A DNA stretch of 23,607 nt from the IMG/VR virus record IMGVR_UViG_3300040810_000067, positions 1-23,607 of that record; one strand, 5' to 3'. The DNA comes from a virus. Positions 14,064 to 22,107 of the stretch are shown one piece after another. A program made the translations under genes and the position numbers. Each line of letters starts with the position of its first letter. Position 1 is the first letter of the stretch. The notes under the pieces were generated by a model. The model ran no database searches, was not told the origin of the DNA, and was given only the letters and a program-made list of their open reading frames with translations.

Positions 14064-15982
14064 TATTTTAATTTTCCATCTGGGGTATGAGTTCTTTCAA
14101 ACAATTTATTCCACGCCAAATAATCTGGATTATCTCTGTATACATTTGGTTTAATCATAATTGTTGGATTTGGCCTTGGATCAACTGTTTCATTTAAATA
14201 TATATTAAATGTTGTGCCATTCATGGTTTTAGTGTCTTTAATCATTGTGTTTGAATCTATTGAAATCAAATCCATTTCTTCTTGTTCAAAAAGTTCTGGA
14301 TTGTTTTTTATCCACTCTTGCACTTCTTCGCTATTGTAAAAAAGATCAAAATCATTATTAAATTTTTCTTTGTTAGCGTCATCCCATTGAGGGCCATTTG
14401 TTTCAGTGTATGTGGATTGTTTTTTTTGAGTAACATCTTTTGAAAACATATTAGCAATATTTTCTGCTTGTTTATTTACGCTTATTGCGTATTTATCTAT
14501 CAAATCATCTGTTATAATAAAATTATCACTAAATGGATCTAGCAATTCTGAAGCAGGAATTTCCTTTACATACTTTCCTTCTTCATAAGCTTGCTCTACT
14601 AAAGTTTCAAATTCGTAAACCCTTCTCCCAGTACTTAAATCTTTGTCTTTAAATAACCCTTGAACTTGAGGAATAAACCTATCAATAAGCCTATCCAAAT
14701 CTTGCAATTCTCTAGCTGTCATTGGACTTTCTAATATTCCAGAAATTCTTGTTAAATCATTTTCACTAATAGCGCCTTCGTTTACTAAGTCTAAAATACT
14801 CATTCCTTCTTTATATTCTTCATCTTTTGCGAACTTACTATTTGCAGAAGGAATGTATGATTTTTCATGCAATGATTTTATTTTATTTTGCAAAGACATT
14901 TTTCTAACATCTCTAAAAATATCAACATCTGATTCGTTTGGTATTAACCCTTGATATTTATTCATAGCTAAATCGCTTAGTGACTGCTTTAATCTAACTC
15001 CTTCTCCATCTTTTGAAAAAGACAATTTGTTAATTTCAGATACTGTTAAACCCTCATTTAAAACTTTTTTATAATTTGTGTCAAAAAGATCATTGTTGTT
15101 TCTTTCTATCTCAGTTGCTATACGCCACTGTTGATTCACAGATTGCTCTTTTAAAAAATCTAAAGTGCTTTGGTACGCATCACTGTCAACAGTTAATACG
15201 TTTTCATTAATATCTGTGTACTCGCCAATTTTATTGTTTAAATTATCAAACATAAGCCCCCAATCAGTTCTTTGGTTTCCTAATGGATCTGTCATTGTTG
15301 GCAAAGTACCACCCCCAGATTGAAGCAAAAGAATTTTTCTATTTGCAGTAGCTTCAATATTATTTTTAGTTTCAATGACCGCATCTGCTGATAATATCCC
15401 ATTGTAAGCATTTAGTTCTTCTGTTAAGATTTTGTAATTAGTTTTTAATTCAAGTTTAGTTTTTGATCTATCTAATGATTCAAGCCCTACTTTTGTTGCT
15501 GTATCAAAAGATGTTATTGTTTCTGCAATTCTTCTTTCGTTAATTAAATTATTTACTTTTTGCAATCCATCAACATAAGCTAAATTCCCATGATTAGCTT
15601 CATACTGTCTAAATGCGTATTCATCAAATACACCATTGCTAGTAAAATGATCTTTTACAATCCTATCTGTATTTCTTTTCCATCTTTTTTTATATTCTGA
15701 ATCAAATGTTTTGTAATCTGATTGTGTTCTTAAATAATCTTCTGCCGAAAGAATAGCCGCTTGAGTATCAGCATAAGCACGAAGTCCTTTGTTTTTAATC
15801 TCTGTTTCTCTGAATTGCTTCTCTATTTCAATCTTTCTTTCATTGTAAGCAAGCAATTCATTTGACAATGTGCTGCCAAGTTGCATTAATGCTTCAGCGC
15901 CAGCTGTACCAGTCTTTAGCGTTCTTCCGCTTCTAATTGGATCTCTACCTAATGAACCTGTATATCTTGGAACAGTAACCAT
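14063..15982 (-). CDS. gp15-like internal virion (ejection) protein
   Basis: 639 aa, mainly alpha-helical and charged, with no membrane segment. It starts MVTVPRYTGSLGRDPIRSG and continues with a helical region (about 25-200) rich in Glu and Lys, e.g. AYNERKIEIEKQFRETEIKN. T7 gp15 is of similar size and forms, with gp16, the periplasmic tube for DNA entry. Sequence conservation in this family is low, so the call rests on gene order between gp14-like and gp16-like proteins, size and composition. The ribosome site is AGGGTG before the ATG. Confidence 0.72.
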   Translation of the reverse strand: MVTVPRYTGSLGRDPIRSGRTLKTGTAGAEALMQLGSTLSNELLAYNERKIEIEKQFRETEIKNKGLRAYADTQAAILSAEDYLRTQSDYKTFDSEYKKRWKRNTDRIVKDHFTSNGVFDEYAFRQYEANHGNLAYVDGLQKVNNLINERRIAETITSFDTATKVGLESLDRSKTKLELKTNYKILTEELNAYNGILSADAVIETKNNIEATANRKILLLQSGGGTLPTMTDPLGNQRTDWGLMFDNLNNKIGEYTDINENVLTVDSDAYQSTLDFLKEQSVNQQWRIATEIERNNNDLFDTNYKKVLNEGLTVSEINKLSFSKDGEGVRLKQSLSDLAMNKYQGLIPNESDVDIFRDVRKMSLQNKIKSLHEKSYIPSANSKFAKDEEYKEGMSILDLVNEGAISENDLTRISGILESPMTARELQDLDRLIDRFIPQVQGLFKDKDLSTGRRVYEFETLVEQAYEEGKYVKEIPASELLDPFSDNFIITDDLIDKYAISVNKQAENIANMFSKDVTQKKQSTYTETNGPQWDDANKEKFNNDFDLFYNSEEVQEWIKNNPELFEQEEMDLISIDSNTMIKDTKTMNGTTFNIYLNETVDPRPNPTIMIKPNVYRDNPDYLAWNKLFERTHTPDGKLK

Positions 15983-15991
15983 AACTACACC

Positions 15992-16417
15992 CTATAAAAT
16001 TGACTGTTGTGCTTGATATTGACCAACAGCCTTACCAAACCCACTTATTATACTAGATCCTGCTGAATAAGTTGTTGCTGCAATTTGCCCTGCTAACTCA
16101 GCATCTCTAGCTTTTGTTTCAGCCCACAGTCCTTTTTCTAAGAACCACATATCGTTTTCAAATTCTTCCATGTCAGTCAGCATAGTAATCAAACTACTAC
16201 CAGTTCCAGCAACAACGCCAGAAGCAGCGGCAGCAGCTCTTTGTTTACTTAATGTTTTTGTCTGCTCTGTTAATCTTTTTTGTTTCTCATATTCGTGATT
16301 TAATTGTGATTCATACTTCTGCCAAGCGGCATTAGCTTTCATCATTTGAATCTGCTGTTGTGCAGCTGCCATTGAAAATGCTGCGTTTATTAATGAACCG
16401 AATAATCCAAAAAACAT
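15992..16417 (-). CDS. gp14-like internal virion (ejection) protein
   Basis: 141 aa. A hydrophobic Gly/Phe/Ala N-terminus (1-20, FFGLFGSLINAAFSMAAA) is followed by a helical central part (QMMKANAAWQKYESQLNHEY, KQRAAAAASGVVAGTGS) and an amphipathic C-terminus. This is typical of T7 gp14-type proteins, which are ejected and build the outer-membrane pore of the entry channel. It lies 9-10 bp from both neighbours and has a clear AGGAG ribosome site. The family diverges strongly, but the ASGVxAGTGSS-like motif is common in marine podovirus members. Confidence 0.75.
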   Translation of the reverse strand: MFFGLFGSLINAAFSMAAAQQQIQMMKANAAWQKYESQLNHEYEKQKRLTEQTKTLSKQRAAAAASGVVAGTGSSLITMLTDMEEFENDMWFLEKGLWAETKARDAELAGQIAATTYSAGSSIISGFGKAVGQYQAQQSIL

Positions 16418-16426
16418 TTTTAACTC

Positions 16427-18913
16427 CTAATCACTTGTTACCAGTGTACCAGTTATTGCAAGAACTGTCATTGGTAAAGGTTGTGTTTGTTCAATGGTGA
16501 TTTGCCCTTCTGTACCCCATCCTAAATTAGTTACCTTCTTATCGCCAGTAAATTCTGGTATATTTTCCCCTACTGGTGTAGATGATGTTCTAAATGGGAT
16601 CTGATCTCCATTAACAGTAATACCAACAGTTTTATGCAATCTAACAGCAACTTCATTAAATCTCTTTGGTCTGTTTTGTGCTGTACCTGCTGATGCTCCT
16701 GCTTCTATCCTCATTGTAACTATTTTACTCGTATATCCTAATCCTATTTCTACATTATGATAACCACTTGCTGATGGTAATGTAACAGTTATTTGTCCGT
16801 TTGTAACAGTTTGATTTGGATAAACAGCATCTCCTACTAATATTTGTACGCTCTCACCTTCTAAATGGTCTAGGTTAGTTATTGTACCTGTTGTACCATT
16901 TATTATACCATTAAGCGTACTATCCATATTTAATGTTTTATCTAAGTATTCTATGTATTGCACTCGTGAACCATTGACCATTCTTTCTACAATAACATAA
17001 ACTTCATTCTCTGTATCACTAGCTATAGAAGCAACTGATTTTACTTTAGCATGATTTTTAAATATATGAGTGCCTGATCCTACAGCTTTTAGTTGATGTA
17101 TTGTTCTATCTAACGCTTGCTTGTAGCTACGAGATAGTTCTATTGTATTAGCATCAACAACATAAACATAATAAGTATCACCATCTGTTAGTCCTGATAT
17201 TTCTGTGTTGCCATTAGCATCATATACCACCGCATCTCCTGTTGTATATCCGTGTGCTGTAATAGTTATATTTCCATTCTGTAATGGATCTGTTGTACTT
17301 GGTGTAATAGCTGTAGCTGCATTTATCTCATGTTTAATATGTCCACCTAATATATGTCTATGCCATGCTATAATATCTTCTTCACGCTTGTAAGTCATAC
17401 CTAACAACACACCATCATCACGAACAGCCCAGTAAATACTCTCAGGTTCTTGAGCATAAGTTATATCGTATATGCCTTCTCCTGTAATATGTTCTGCTAA
17501 TATAGTCATGTCTGGGGCTGAATACGCATCATCATCAAACCTATAAGCAAACTCTCTTAATTTCTTTCTTTGCTTTTGAACAAACAAGATCACATTGCCA
17601 ATCTGCACTGGCTCTGTTGCATAACCACCATAAGTTGTTTGCAGTGTTATGTTTACGTTATCTGGTTGTAATGGCTCACCTGCTGGCTTACCTACTTTAA
17701 ATTCACCACCTGCTGTACCAACTATTAAATCTCTTGCAGGAGCTAACCATCTAATAACATTTACTTTGTTTGCTGCTATTGTATAAATAAAAGCATCAGC
17801 GGCAGCAGATGTTCCTGTATCAAAGTCTGTATATATTCCTGATTGTGAAGCCCATATTGTTTGTGGAAAATACGTTGATCCTGCAAATACTAATCTTTGT
17901 TCAAAAAATGTAACTGTTTTAGGATAGCCAGTATGCTCTGACCACGCTCCTAACGCCCAATCTGTAGATGCAGAAGATGATCCTATATCTTCTTTTATTT
18001 CCCAAGTAACTTGTGTGGGAGATGTGTACGCTGTAATAATGCCATATCCATCATTTAATCTTACTTGTCTGCCTACATCATCTGTATGAAAACCAGTTAG
18101 TCCAGCAACATCTGGGAACAGCCCTGATGCTGTAAGAGTTCTTCCAGTTCCAACGCTTGAATGTGATGAAACAAATGTAAAAGTACTTGTGTTGTCGTCT
18201 AAAAATGGGCCATGGATAAATTCTTCATTTGTAATTGTCCATGATGTATGCCCAGTTCTTGTTAGCTTTTTCGGCTCAAATGTTTCGTGAACGATATACA
18301 TAATGTCTGCTGACTGGGTATATTGTATTTCGTATAAGATTGATTCTGTTATATTGGTAGATATTTCATAAACTCTATTTGCTACACCACCTGATGTATA
18401 AGTGGTATATCCTGTACTATCTATATCAGTGCCACTAAGATCTTGTATTTCAAACGTGTTAGTTGTTGCGTTAGATACTAAAAATCTTTTGCCATTTACT
18501 TCAATCATACCTTCTACACTAGTAATAAATATCTCATCACCATTACTGTAACCATGACCTGTTGCTGTAACAACTGCTGGATCTGCTTGTGTTATCCCTG
18601 ATATTGTTACGTCTGATTCTGTAATAATACCGTTGTCTTTGTAAAAACGAATGTACTGATCGCCAAACTCTAATATATAAGTTTGTTCGTCATTAAACTC
18701 AAAAGGTATTAATCGTGTAGTTTTTGTGTGATCTTTTACTGGGCCAACATAACGTGTGCCATATCTTCTTGAAGCACCTCCTTGTGGGAATACAGTCATG
18801 TTCTCTAGTGTTTCAACTCCATTGCCATACTTTTTAAAGTCTATCTGACCAGCCAACTTAGGACTTAATTCACCAGCAGTAAAATTTGATTGAAAAGGAT
18901 GTACTCTTGCCAT
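16427..18913 (-). CDS. Tail tubular protein B (nozzle, T7 gp12-like)
   Basis: 828 aa. The start is typical (FQSNFTAGELSPKLAGQID, then GGASRRYGTRYV), as is the core EHTGYPKTVTFFEQRLVFAG (about 326-345). This protein forms the nozzle of the short tail and carries the fibres. Two beta-rich inserts (about 102-183 and 530-620) share the pattern ITATGHGYxxGD...V and resemble the FCCH-like modules often inserted in phage nozzle proteins. The start overlaps the tail tube A stop by one base (TAATG). Confidence 0.9.
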   Translation of the reverse strand: MARVHPFQSNFTAGELSPKLAGQIDFKKYGNGVETLENMTVFPQGGASRRYGTRYVGPVKDHTKTTRLIPFEFNDEQTYILEFGDQYIRFYKDNGIITESDVTISGITQADPAVVTATGHGYSNGDEIFITSVEGMIEVNGKRFLVSNATTNTFEIQDLSGTDIDSTGYTTYTSGGVANRVYEISTNITESILYEIQYTQSADIMYIVHETFEPKKLTRTGHTSWTITNEEFIHGPFLDDNTSTFTFVSSHSSVGTGRTLTASGLFPDVAGLTGFHTDDVGRQVRLNDGYGIITAYTSPTQVTWEIKEDIGSSSASTDWALGAWSEHTGYPKTVTFFEQRLVFAGSTYFPQTIWASQSGIYTDFDTGTSAAADAFIYTIAANKVNVIRWLAPARDLIVGTAGGEFKVGKPAGEPLQPDNVNITLQTTYGGYATEPVQIGNVILFVQKQRKKLREFAYRFDDDAYSAPDMTILAEHITGEGIYDITYAQEPESIYWAVRDDGVLLGMTYKREEDIIAWHRHILGGHIKHEINAATAITPSTTDPLQNGNITITAHGYTTGDAVVYDANGNTEISGLTDGDTYYVYVVDANTIELSRSYKQALDRTIHQLKAVGSGTHIFKNHAKVKSVASIASDTENEVYVIVERMVNGSRVQYIEYLDKTLNMDSTLNGIINGTTGTITNLDHLEGESVQILVGDAVYPNQTVTNGQITVTLPSASGYHNVEIGLGYTSKIVTMRIEAGASAGTAQNRPKRFNEVAVRLHKTVGITVNGDQIPFRTSSTPVGENIPEFTGDKKVTNLGWGTEGQITIEQTQPLPMTVLAITGTLVTSD

Positions 18914-19491
18914 TATGTTCTAAAGTCCGTAAATGTTGTTGAAACAAGATCGTCTACAAATCCTTCCATTCCATCAACACTTCTGGCTTCAGATAATTTA
19001 TCTCTATACATTTTTTCCATTTGGCCTTGAAGCTGCACGCTTCCTGTTATTGGATAAGCTAAATCAGCAGCAAGTTTTGATGTTAATGTTTCTACAAACA
19101 TAGAATCAAATAATGTAGGATTTGTAATTCTTGCTATATATAATATTTTAGCAGTGCTTTCATCTGTTACAAGCACCCTGCCATTTGTAGCGTCATTTTC
19201 TATTTTAAATATAAAATCCGCGTATTCCATTTCTAACACACGCAGACAATATGGATCAGTAGGTAAAGCGTACATATAATTATAACCATAAGCAGGAGTA
19301 TCACTAAGTTGTGCTAATGATGCTCTTGTTATAGCAAAATTCCAAGGATGTGAACGTAAAACTAAATCACGCGAATCTTGATAGAACGCGTTACATAATC
19401 TTGCTCTTTCTGTGTCGTCTGTTAGGCTAGTGATTGGATCATCACCTAAACGCCTAAGTGCATTACTGCATATAGAAACTTCAGTTGCCAT
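18913..19491 (-). CDS. Tail tubular protein A (gatekeeper, T7 gp11-like)
   Basis: 192 aa, close to the 196 aa of T7 gp11. The N-terminal ICSNALRRLGDDPITSL and the LRSHPWNFAITRASL stretch are hallmark sequences of this adaptor family, followed by YMYALPTDPYCLRVL. It forms the ring between portal and nozzle. The ribosome site is AGGTGGG before the ATG. A GC-rich hairpin (19509-19528) just upstream separates it from the capsid genes. Confidence 0.9.
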   Translation of the reverse strand: MATEVSICSNALRRLGDDPITSLTDDTERARLCNAFYQDSRDLVLRSHPWNFAITRASLAQLSDTPAYGYNYMYALPTDPYCLRVLEMEYADFIFKIENDATNGRVLVTDESTAKILYIARITNPTLFDSMFVETLTSKLAADLAYPITGSVQLQGQMEKMYRDKLSEARSVDGMEGFVDDLVSTTFTDFRT

Positions 19492-19508
19492 TACCCACCT
19501 ATTAAGTT

Positions 19509-19528
19509 GGGGGGCTTTTACACCCCCC
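19509..19528 (-). terminator. G6/C6 hairpin after the capsid genes
   Basis: A perfect 6-bp GGGGGG/CCCCCC stem with an 8-nt loop lies between the stop of the capsid-associated gene (19536) and the tail tube A start. No U-tract follows on either strand, so it is at best a partial terminator or an RNA-stability and processing element. It would let capsid mRNA exceed tail mRNA. Confidence 0.5.
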
Positions 19529-19535
19529 TGTTATA

Positions 19536-19997
19536 TTAGTCTGTTACATATTGCATTGTAAGTACGATTGTACCTGTAGCGTTTGCTCCACCTAATGTAA
19601 CTGTTACTGGCATACCGTCTTGGTTTGCGTCAACTTCTAAACCGTAGTTTAAAGCAATAGTAGCACAAACATCTACAAGTCCTGCTGTAGCTGAAGATGC
19701 TGCTGCTTTAAATGCGGCTGCTGAAACTGATACTGCTGCATCACTTGAATCTGTGTGAGCAGCGTAACCAACGGATAGAGTTGTTGAAGTACCTAGAGCA
19801 TCATATGCTAAAGATCCACCAACAATTCTTGCGCCATTTGGTAAGTTAAACATTTCAATAGTTTCGCCATTTGTTAGTGCAGATGCTTCGTAAGTTGCAT
19901 AAGCAATTCTAACTCTACCAGCGAGTTCATTGGTTTTAATTCTCTCAGAAGGATTGTTTTGATTCCACTGAGTTTTTTGTGCTGAATATACTGTCAT
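19536..19997 (-). CDS. Capsid-associated virion protein, possible head decoration
   Basis: 153 aa and rich in Ala, Thr, Val and Gly. The pattern is that of a beta-rich virion protein: FNLPNGARIVGGSLAYDALG, then TTLSVGYA and TGTIVLTMQYVTD at the end. It directly follows the major capsid gene (12-bp gap) with a strong AGGAGG site, so it should be made at a high level like the capsid. A head-decoration or capsid-stabilising role fits position and composition. Identity with a named family is not certain. Confidence 0.65.
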   Translation of the reverse strand: MTVYSAQKTQWNQNNPSERIKTNELAGRVRIAYATYEASALTNGETIEMFNLPNGARIVGGSLAYDALGTSTTLSVGYAAHTDSSDAAVSVSAAAFKAAASSATAGLVDVCATIALNYGLEVDANQDGMPVTVTLGGANATGTIVLTMQYVTD

Positions 19998-20009
19998 GCT
20001 ATCCTCCTA

Positions 20010-20873
20010 TTAAGATTCTACGCAAGCTATTTCAACGACTTTTTCGTCCTCAATACGCGTAGCACCGATAGTCATTGAAAGGAAAACTTGAGTTGCATAG
20101 TTTTTGTCTGCACGTTCAGATATTCTAGTGCTAACATCACTACCTACAGCAAGACCTAAACCAGATTGTGTGAAAGCAAGAGCCTGTCTGTTACCATCAC
20201 CATCAAGGCCTAGTCTTTCTGTTCTGACAAAGTTAAAGCCTAAGAATGTGTTAATCTCACCTTGTACTAGGGCTTTAATGCTTGCATAGTCAGCTGATGT
20301 AACTTTTTCAAGCGCCAACAAGTCTGACATTTGTTTTGATGTTGCAATTAAATATCTAGCTTCATCTGGATCAACGTCATTGCCATCTAAAATTTCTTTA
20401 GCTTCAATTAGTTTATCCAAGTTCAAGCCATTTGAACCATGTGCTACTTTTTGACCTGCTGGTAAAGCAACAGTTGTGCCACCTGAAACACCGCCATAAG
20501 CGTTGCCAGTTGCAGCAGAAATAATTGCATCATCCATTGCACGACCCATAGCCCATGCGCCTGCCATTGCATATTCTGATTGAGGTGAGATAAGCATACG
20601 TACCTTATCCTCATTATCAATCAAGTCTGCCCAGTCGTAATCGTCCATAGTTACTTTACGTCTGGAGTGTGGTGTGTCCATTCTTGGAGTGTCAGAATGA
20701 CGTGAAGTCCTTTTCTGAGCAGCAGCAGTTCCGATTCTTTCAAAGAAATGCGATTTACCAACAACCGTTTCAGTTCTAACCGTATCTCTTAATCTTGAAC
20801 CTTTTTGCTGTGCCAAGTGGAACACATTACTTTTGTACTGTTCTACAAAAGCTGTTGTGATTTCTATTGACAT
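20010..20873 (-). CDS. Major capsid protein
   Basis: 287 aa. The sequence pattern, with the basic stretch RTSRHSDTPRMDTPHSRRKV (about 55-74), DYDWADLIDNEDKVRML, then AMGRAMDDAIISAATGNAYGG and ATSKQMSDLLAL, matches the HK97-fold capsid proteins of HMO-2011-like marine podoviruses. It is shorter than T7 gp10. It assembles the icosahedral head on the scaffold protein encoded just upstream. The gene has its own promoter (21021-21048) and a structured 140-nt leader. The ribosome site is AGGAG, 8 nt before the ATG. Confidence 0.88.
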   Translation of the reverse strand: MSIEITTAFVEQYKSNVFHLAQQKGSRLRDTVRTETVVGKSHFFERIGTAAAQKRTSRHSDTPRMDTPHSRRKVTMDDYDWADLIDNEDKVRMLISPQSEYAMAGAWAMGRAMDDAIISAATGNAYGGVSGGTTVALPAGQKVAHGSNGLNLDKLIEAKEILDGNDVDPDEARYLIATSKQMSDLLALEKVTSADYASIKALVQGEINTFLGFNFVRTERLGLDGDGNRQALAFTQSGLGLAVGSDVSTRISERADKNYATQVFLSMTIGATRIEDEKVVEIACVES

Positions 20874-20882
20874 AATAGTTCT

Positions 20883-20942
20883 CCTGTTAAGTTAAAAAAA
20901 GTAAAACGGTTTTTGTCCTGCAAATCAGGGAAACCTTACAGA
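20883..20942 (-). promoter_or_regulatory. Leader helix able to mask the capsid ribosome site
   Basis: In the minus-strand RNA, bases 20942-20932 (UCUGUAAGGUU) can pair with 20893-20883 (AACUUAACAGG). This gives ten pairs, two of them G-U, with a single A-A mismatch. The 3' arm includes the first three bases of the capsid AGGAG (20885-20881). A competing hairpin uses the same GGUUU (20935-20931) with AAACC (20912-20908), enclosing CCUG/CAGG, and is followed by the U-rich tract down to 20894. Two exclusive folds next to a ribosome site suggest regulation; this is inference from pairing only. Confidence 0.4.
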
Positions 20943-20944
20943 TT

Positions 20945-21001
20945 AACGCACTGTCCAACGGATTTTAAGGCATCATGCCCACAGTGCAAGTTGTCCGTTA
21001 G
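20945..21001 (-). ncRNA. Putative H-type pseudoknot in the capsid mRNA leader
   Basis: Read on the minus strand. Helix A pairs CUAACGGA (21001-20994) with UCCGUUGG (20962-20955): 8 bp including one G-U. Helix B pairs GCACUGU (20987-20981) with ACAGUGC (20954-20948): 7 perfect bp, extended by AAC/GUU beyond a 2-nt bulge. The order is A, B, A', B', so the helices cross. A small hairpin GGGCA-UGA-UGCCU (20980-20968) sits between them. The predicted transcript starts only about 13 nt upstream. I do not recognise it as a known riboswitch class. Confidence 0.5.
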
Positions 21002-21020
21002 GGCTTGCTATTGTTAACAT

Positions 21021-21048
21021 ATTATAACATAGAACATTTAGATTACAA
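21021..21048 (-). promoter_or_regulatory. Sigma70-like extended -10 promoter for the capsid gene
   Basis: On the minus strand the -35-like TTGTAA (21043-21048) is separated by 16 bp from a perfect -10 TATAAT (21021-21026) preceded by TGT. The predicted start is near 21014, giving a leader of about 140 nt before the capsid ATG. The -35 lies just after the scaffold stop. The -10 region (ATGTTATAATATG) closely resembles that of the plus-strand promoter at 83-111. Confidence 0.65.
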
Positions 21049-21055
21049 ATCTTAA

Positions 21056-21883
21056 TTATGCTCCATAAACTTTTTCATGCAACTGCCTTACTCTTTCTAC
21101 AGCAGCCCTATGCTCAGGGTGTCCTGCATTAAAATAAGGATGATTACTATTTGCATATATTTGCGAAATTTCATCTTGTGCGTCAAGTCTTGAAACAGCC
21201 AGATTATTGTTCTGAGTGTTCTGTGTCATATCTTCTGTTACCTCTGCACCTAGTCTTGCAAATAGTTTTACAACAGATGGATTGTTCCCAGCAGCTGTAT
21301 TCATAAGTTCCATTATTTCAGGATCTCCATATACTTGCAACGCTCTTTGTGCAGCGCGTATATTCTTATCATAGTCAATACCCCACTCTTGTTTTAGAGC
21401 GTTCTCAGTTTGTTCTTTTTGTGCTGATAATACTGCTGGCATATTTTCCATTTCAGCGTTGACCATACCAGCTTGATAGTCCATAAGTGCATTGACTTGG
21501 TTTTGGCTTAATCCAATCTTGTGAGCAACATTTCTAAACTCACCCATAAGATTTTCATTAAAGTAAGCATCCATACCTTCAGGAACTTTCATTTCATATC
21601 CTGTAGGCTCATCTGGTCTACCTAGTTTGCCGTATAATTCACTATACTCCTCATCTGTTTTAGGCATTGGTATTCTACTGCCCATTTGTTTTTGTTGATG
21701 CACAACTGTTTTAGCAAGACTTTCCACATCTTTAAATTGTGCTATTGTAGGATCTTTTGCTAGATCTTCTGGTAATGATGATTTCCAATCTAGGTTATCG
21801 CTATATCCTTCAGATCCAAGAACTGTTGTGTCTTGGGTTGTCTGAGTTTCCATATCGGCCTGTTCTTCTGGGTACATAATCAT
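21056..21883 (-). CDS. Scaffolding (capsid assembly) protein
   Basis: 275 aa and acidic. It opens with a disordered Gln/Thr-rich segment, followed by DNLDWKSSLPEDLAKDPTIA and FKDVESLAKTVVHQQKQMG. This signature is common to scaffold proteins of marine T7-like and HMO-2011-like phages. The rest is helical and the end (HPEHRAAVERVRQLHEKVYG) is basic, as scaffold C-termini that bind capsid subunits usually are. It guides prohead assembly and leaves before DNA packaging. The start overlaps the preceding stop as ATGA with AAGGAAAG upstream; a second ATG two codons later is possible. Confidence 0.82.
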   Translation of the reverse strand: MIMYPEEQADMETQTTQDTTVLGSEGYSDNLDWKSSLPEDLAKDPTIAQFKDVESLAKTVVHQQKQMGSRIPMPKTDEEYSELYGKLGRPDEPTGYEMKVPEGMDAYFNENLMGEFRNVAHKIGLSQNQVNALMDYQAGMVNAEMENMPAVLSAQKEQTENALKQEWGIDYDKNIRAAQRALQVYGDPEIMELMNTAAGNNPSVVKLFARLGAEVTEDMTQNTQNNNLAVSRLDAQDEISQIYANSNHPYFNAGHPEHRAAVERVRQLHEKVYGA

Positions 21884-22107
21884 TCTTTCCTTTCTTGTAT
21901 TGAACGTAATATGCGTAGATAAACACTACGCTGCCCTTCTTTAAAAGCTGTGCCATAAGGATCTGGTTGAAAACTTAAACGATCCCCATACGCAGTTTTT
22001 AAATCTTCCAATACTTTTTTACCTGCGTCAGTATCAAAGCATTGTTTATAGTTTTGAATAAGATCGTAGTGATCCCTATCCATTTCTTCCATTATTTCTG
22101 TTGACAT
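21880..22107 (-). CDS. Bbp19-like small phage protein
   Basis: 75 aa. The pattern, with YKQCFDTDAGKKVLEDLKTA followed by FQPDPYGTAFKEGQRSVYLR, matches the Bbp19-like domain: a short phage protein with a conserved GxxVLxDL then an EGQRxVxLxI segment. It is usually encoded between portal and scaffold or capsid genes. Its function is not established; the context suggests a minor head or assembly role. The start overlaps the portal stop as TAATG and the stop overlaps the scaffold start as ATGA. Confidence 0.7.
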   Translation of the reverse strand: MSTEIMEEMDRDHYDLIQNYKQCFDTDAGKKVLEDLKTAYGDRLSFQPDPYGTAFKEGQRSVYLRILRSIQERKE

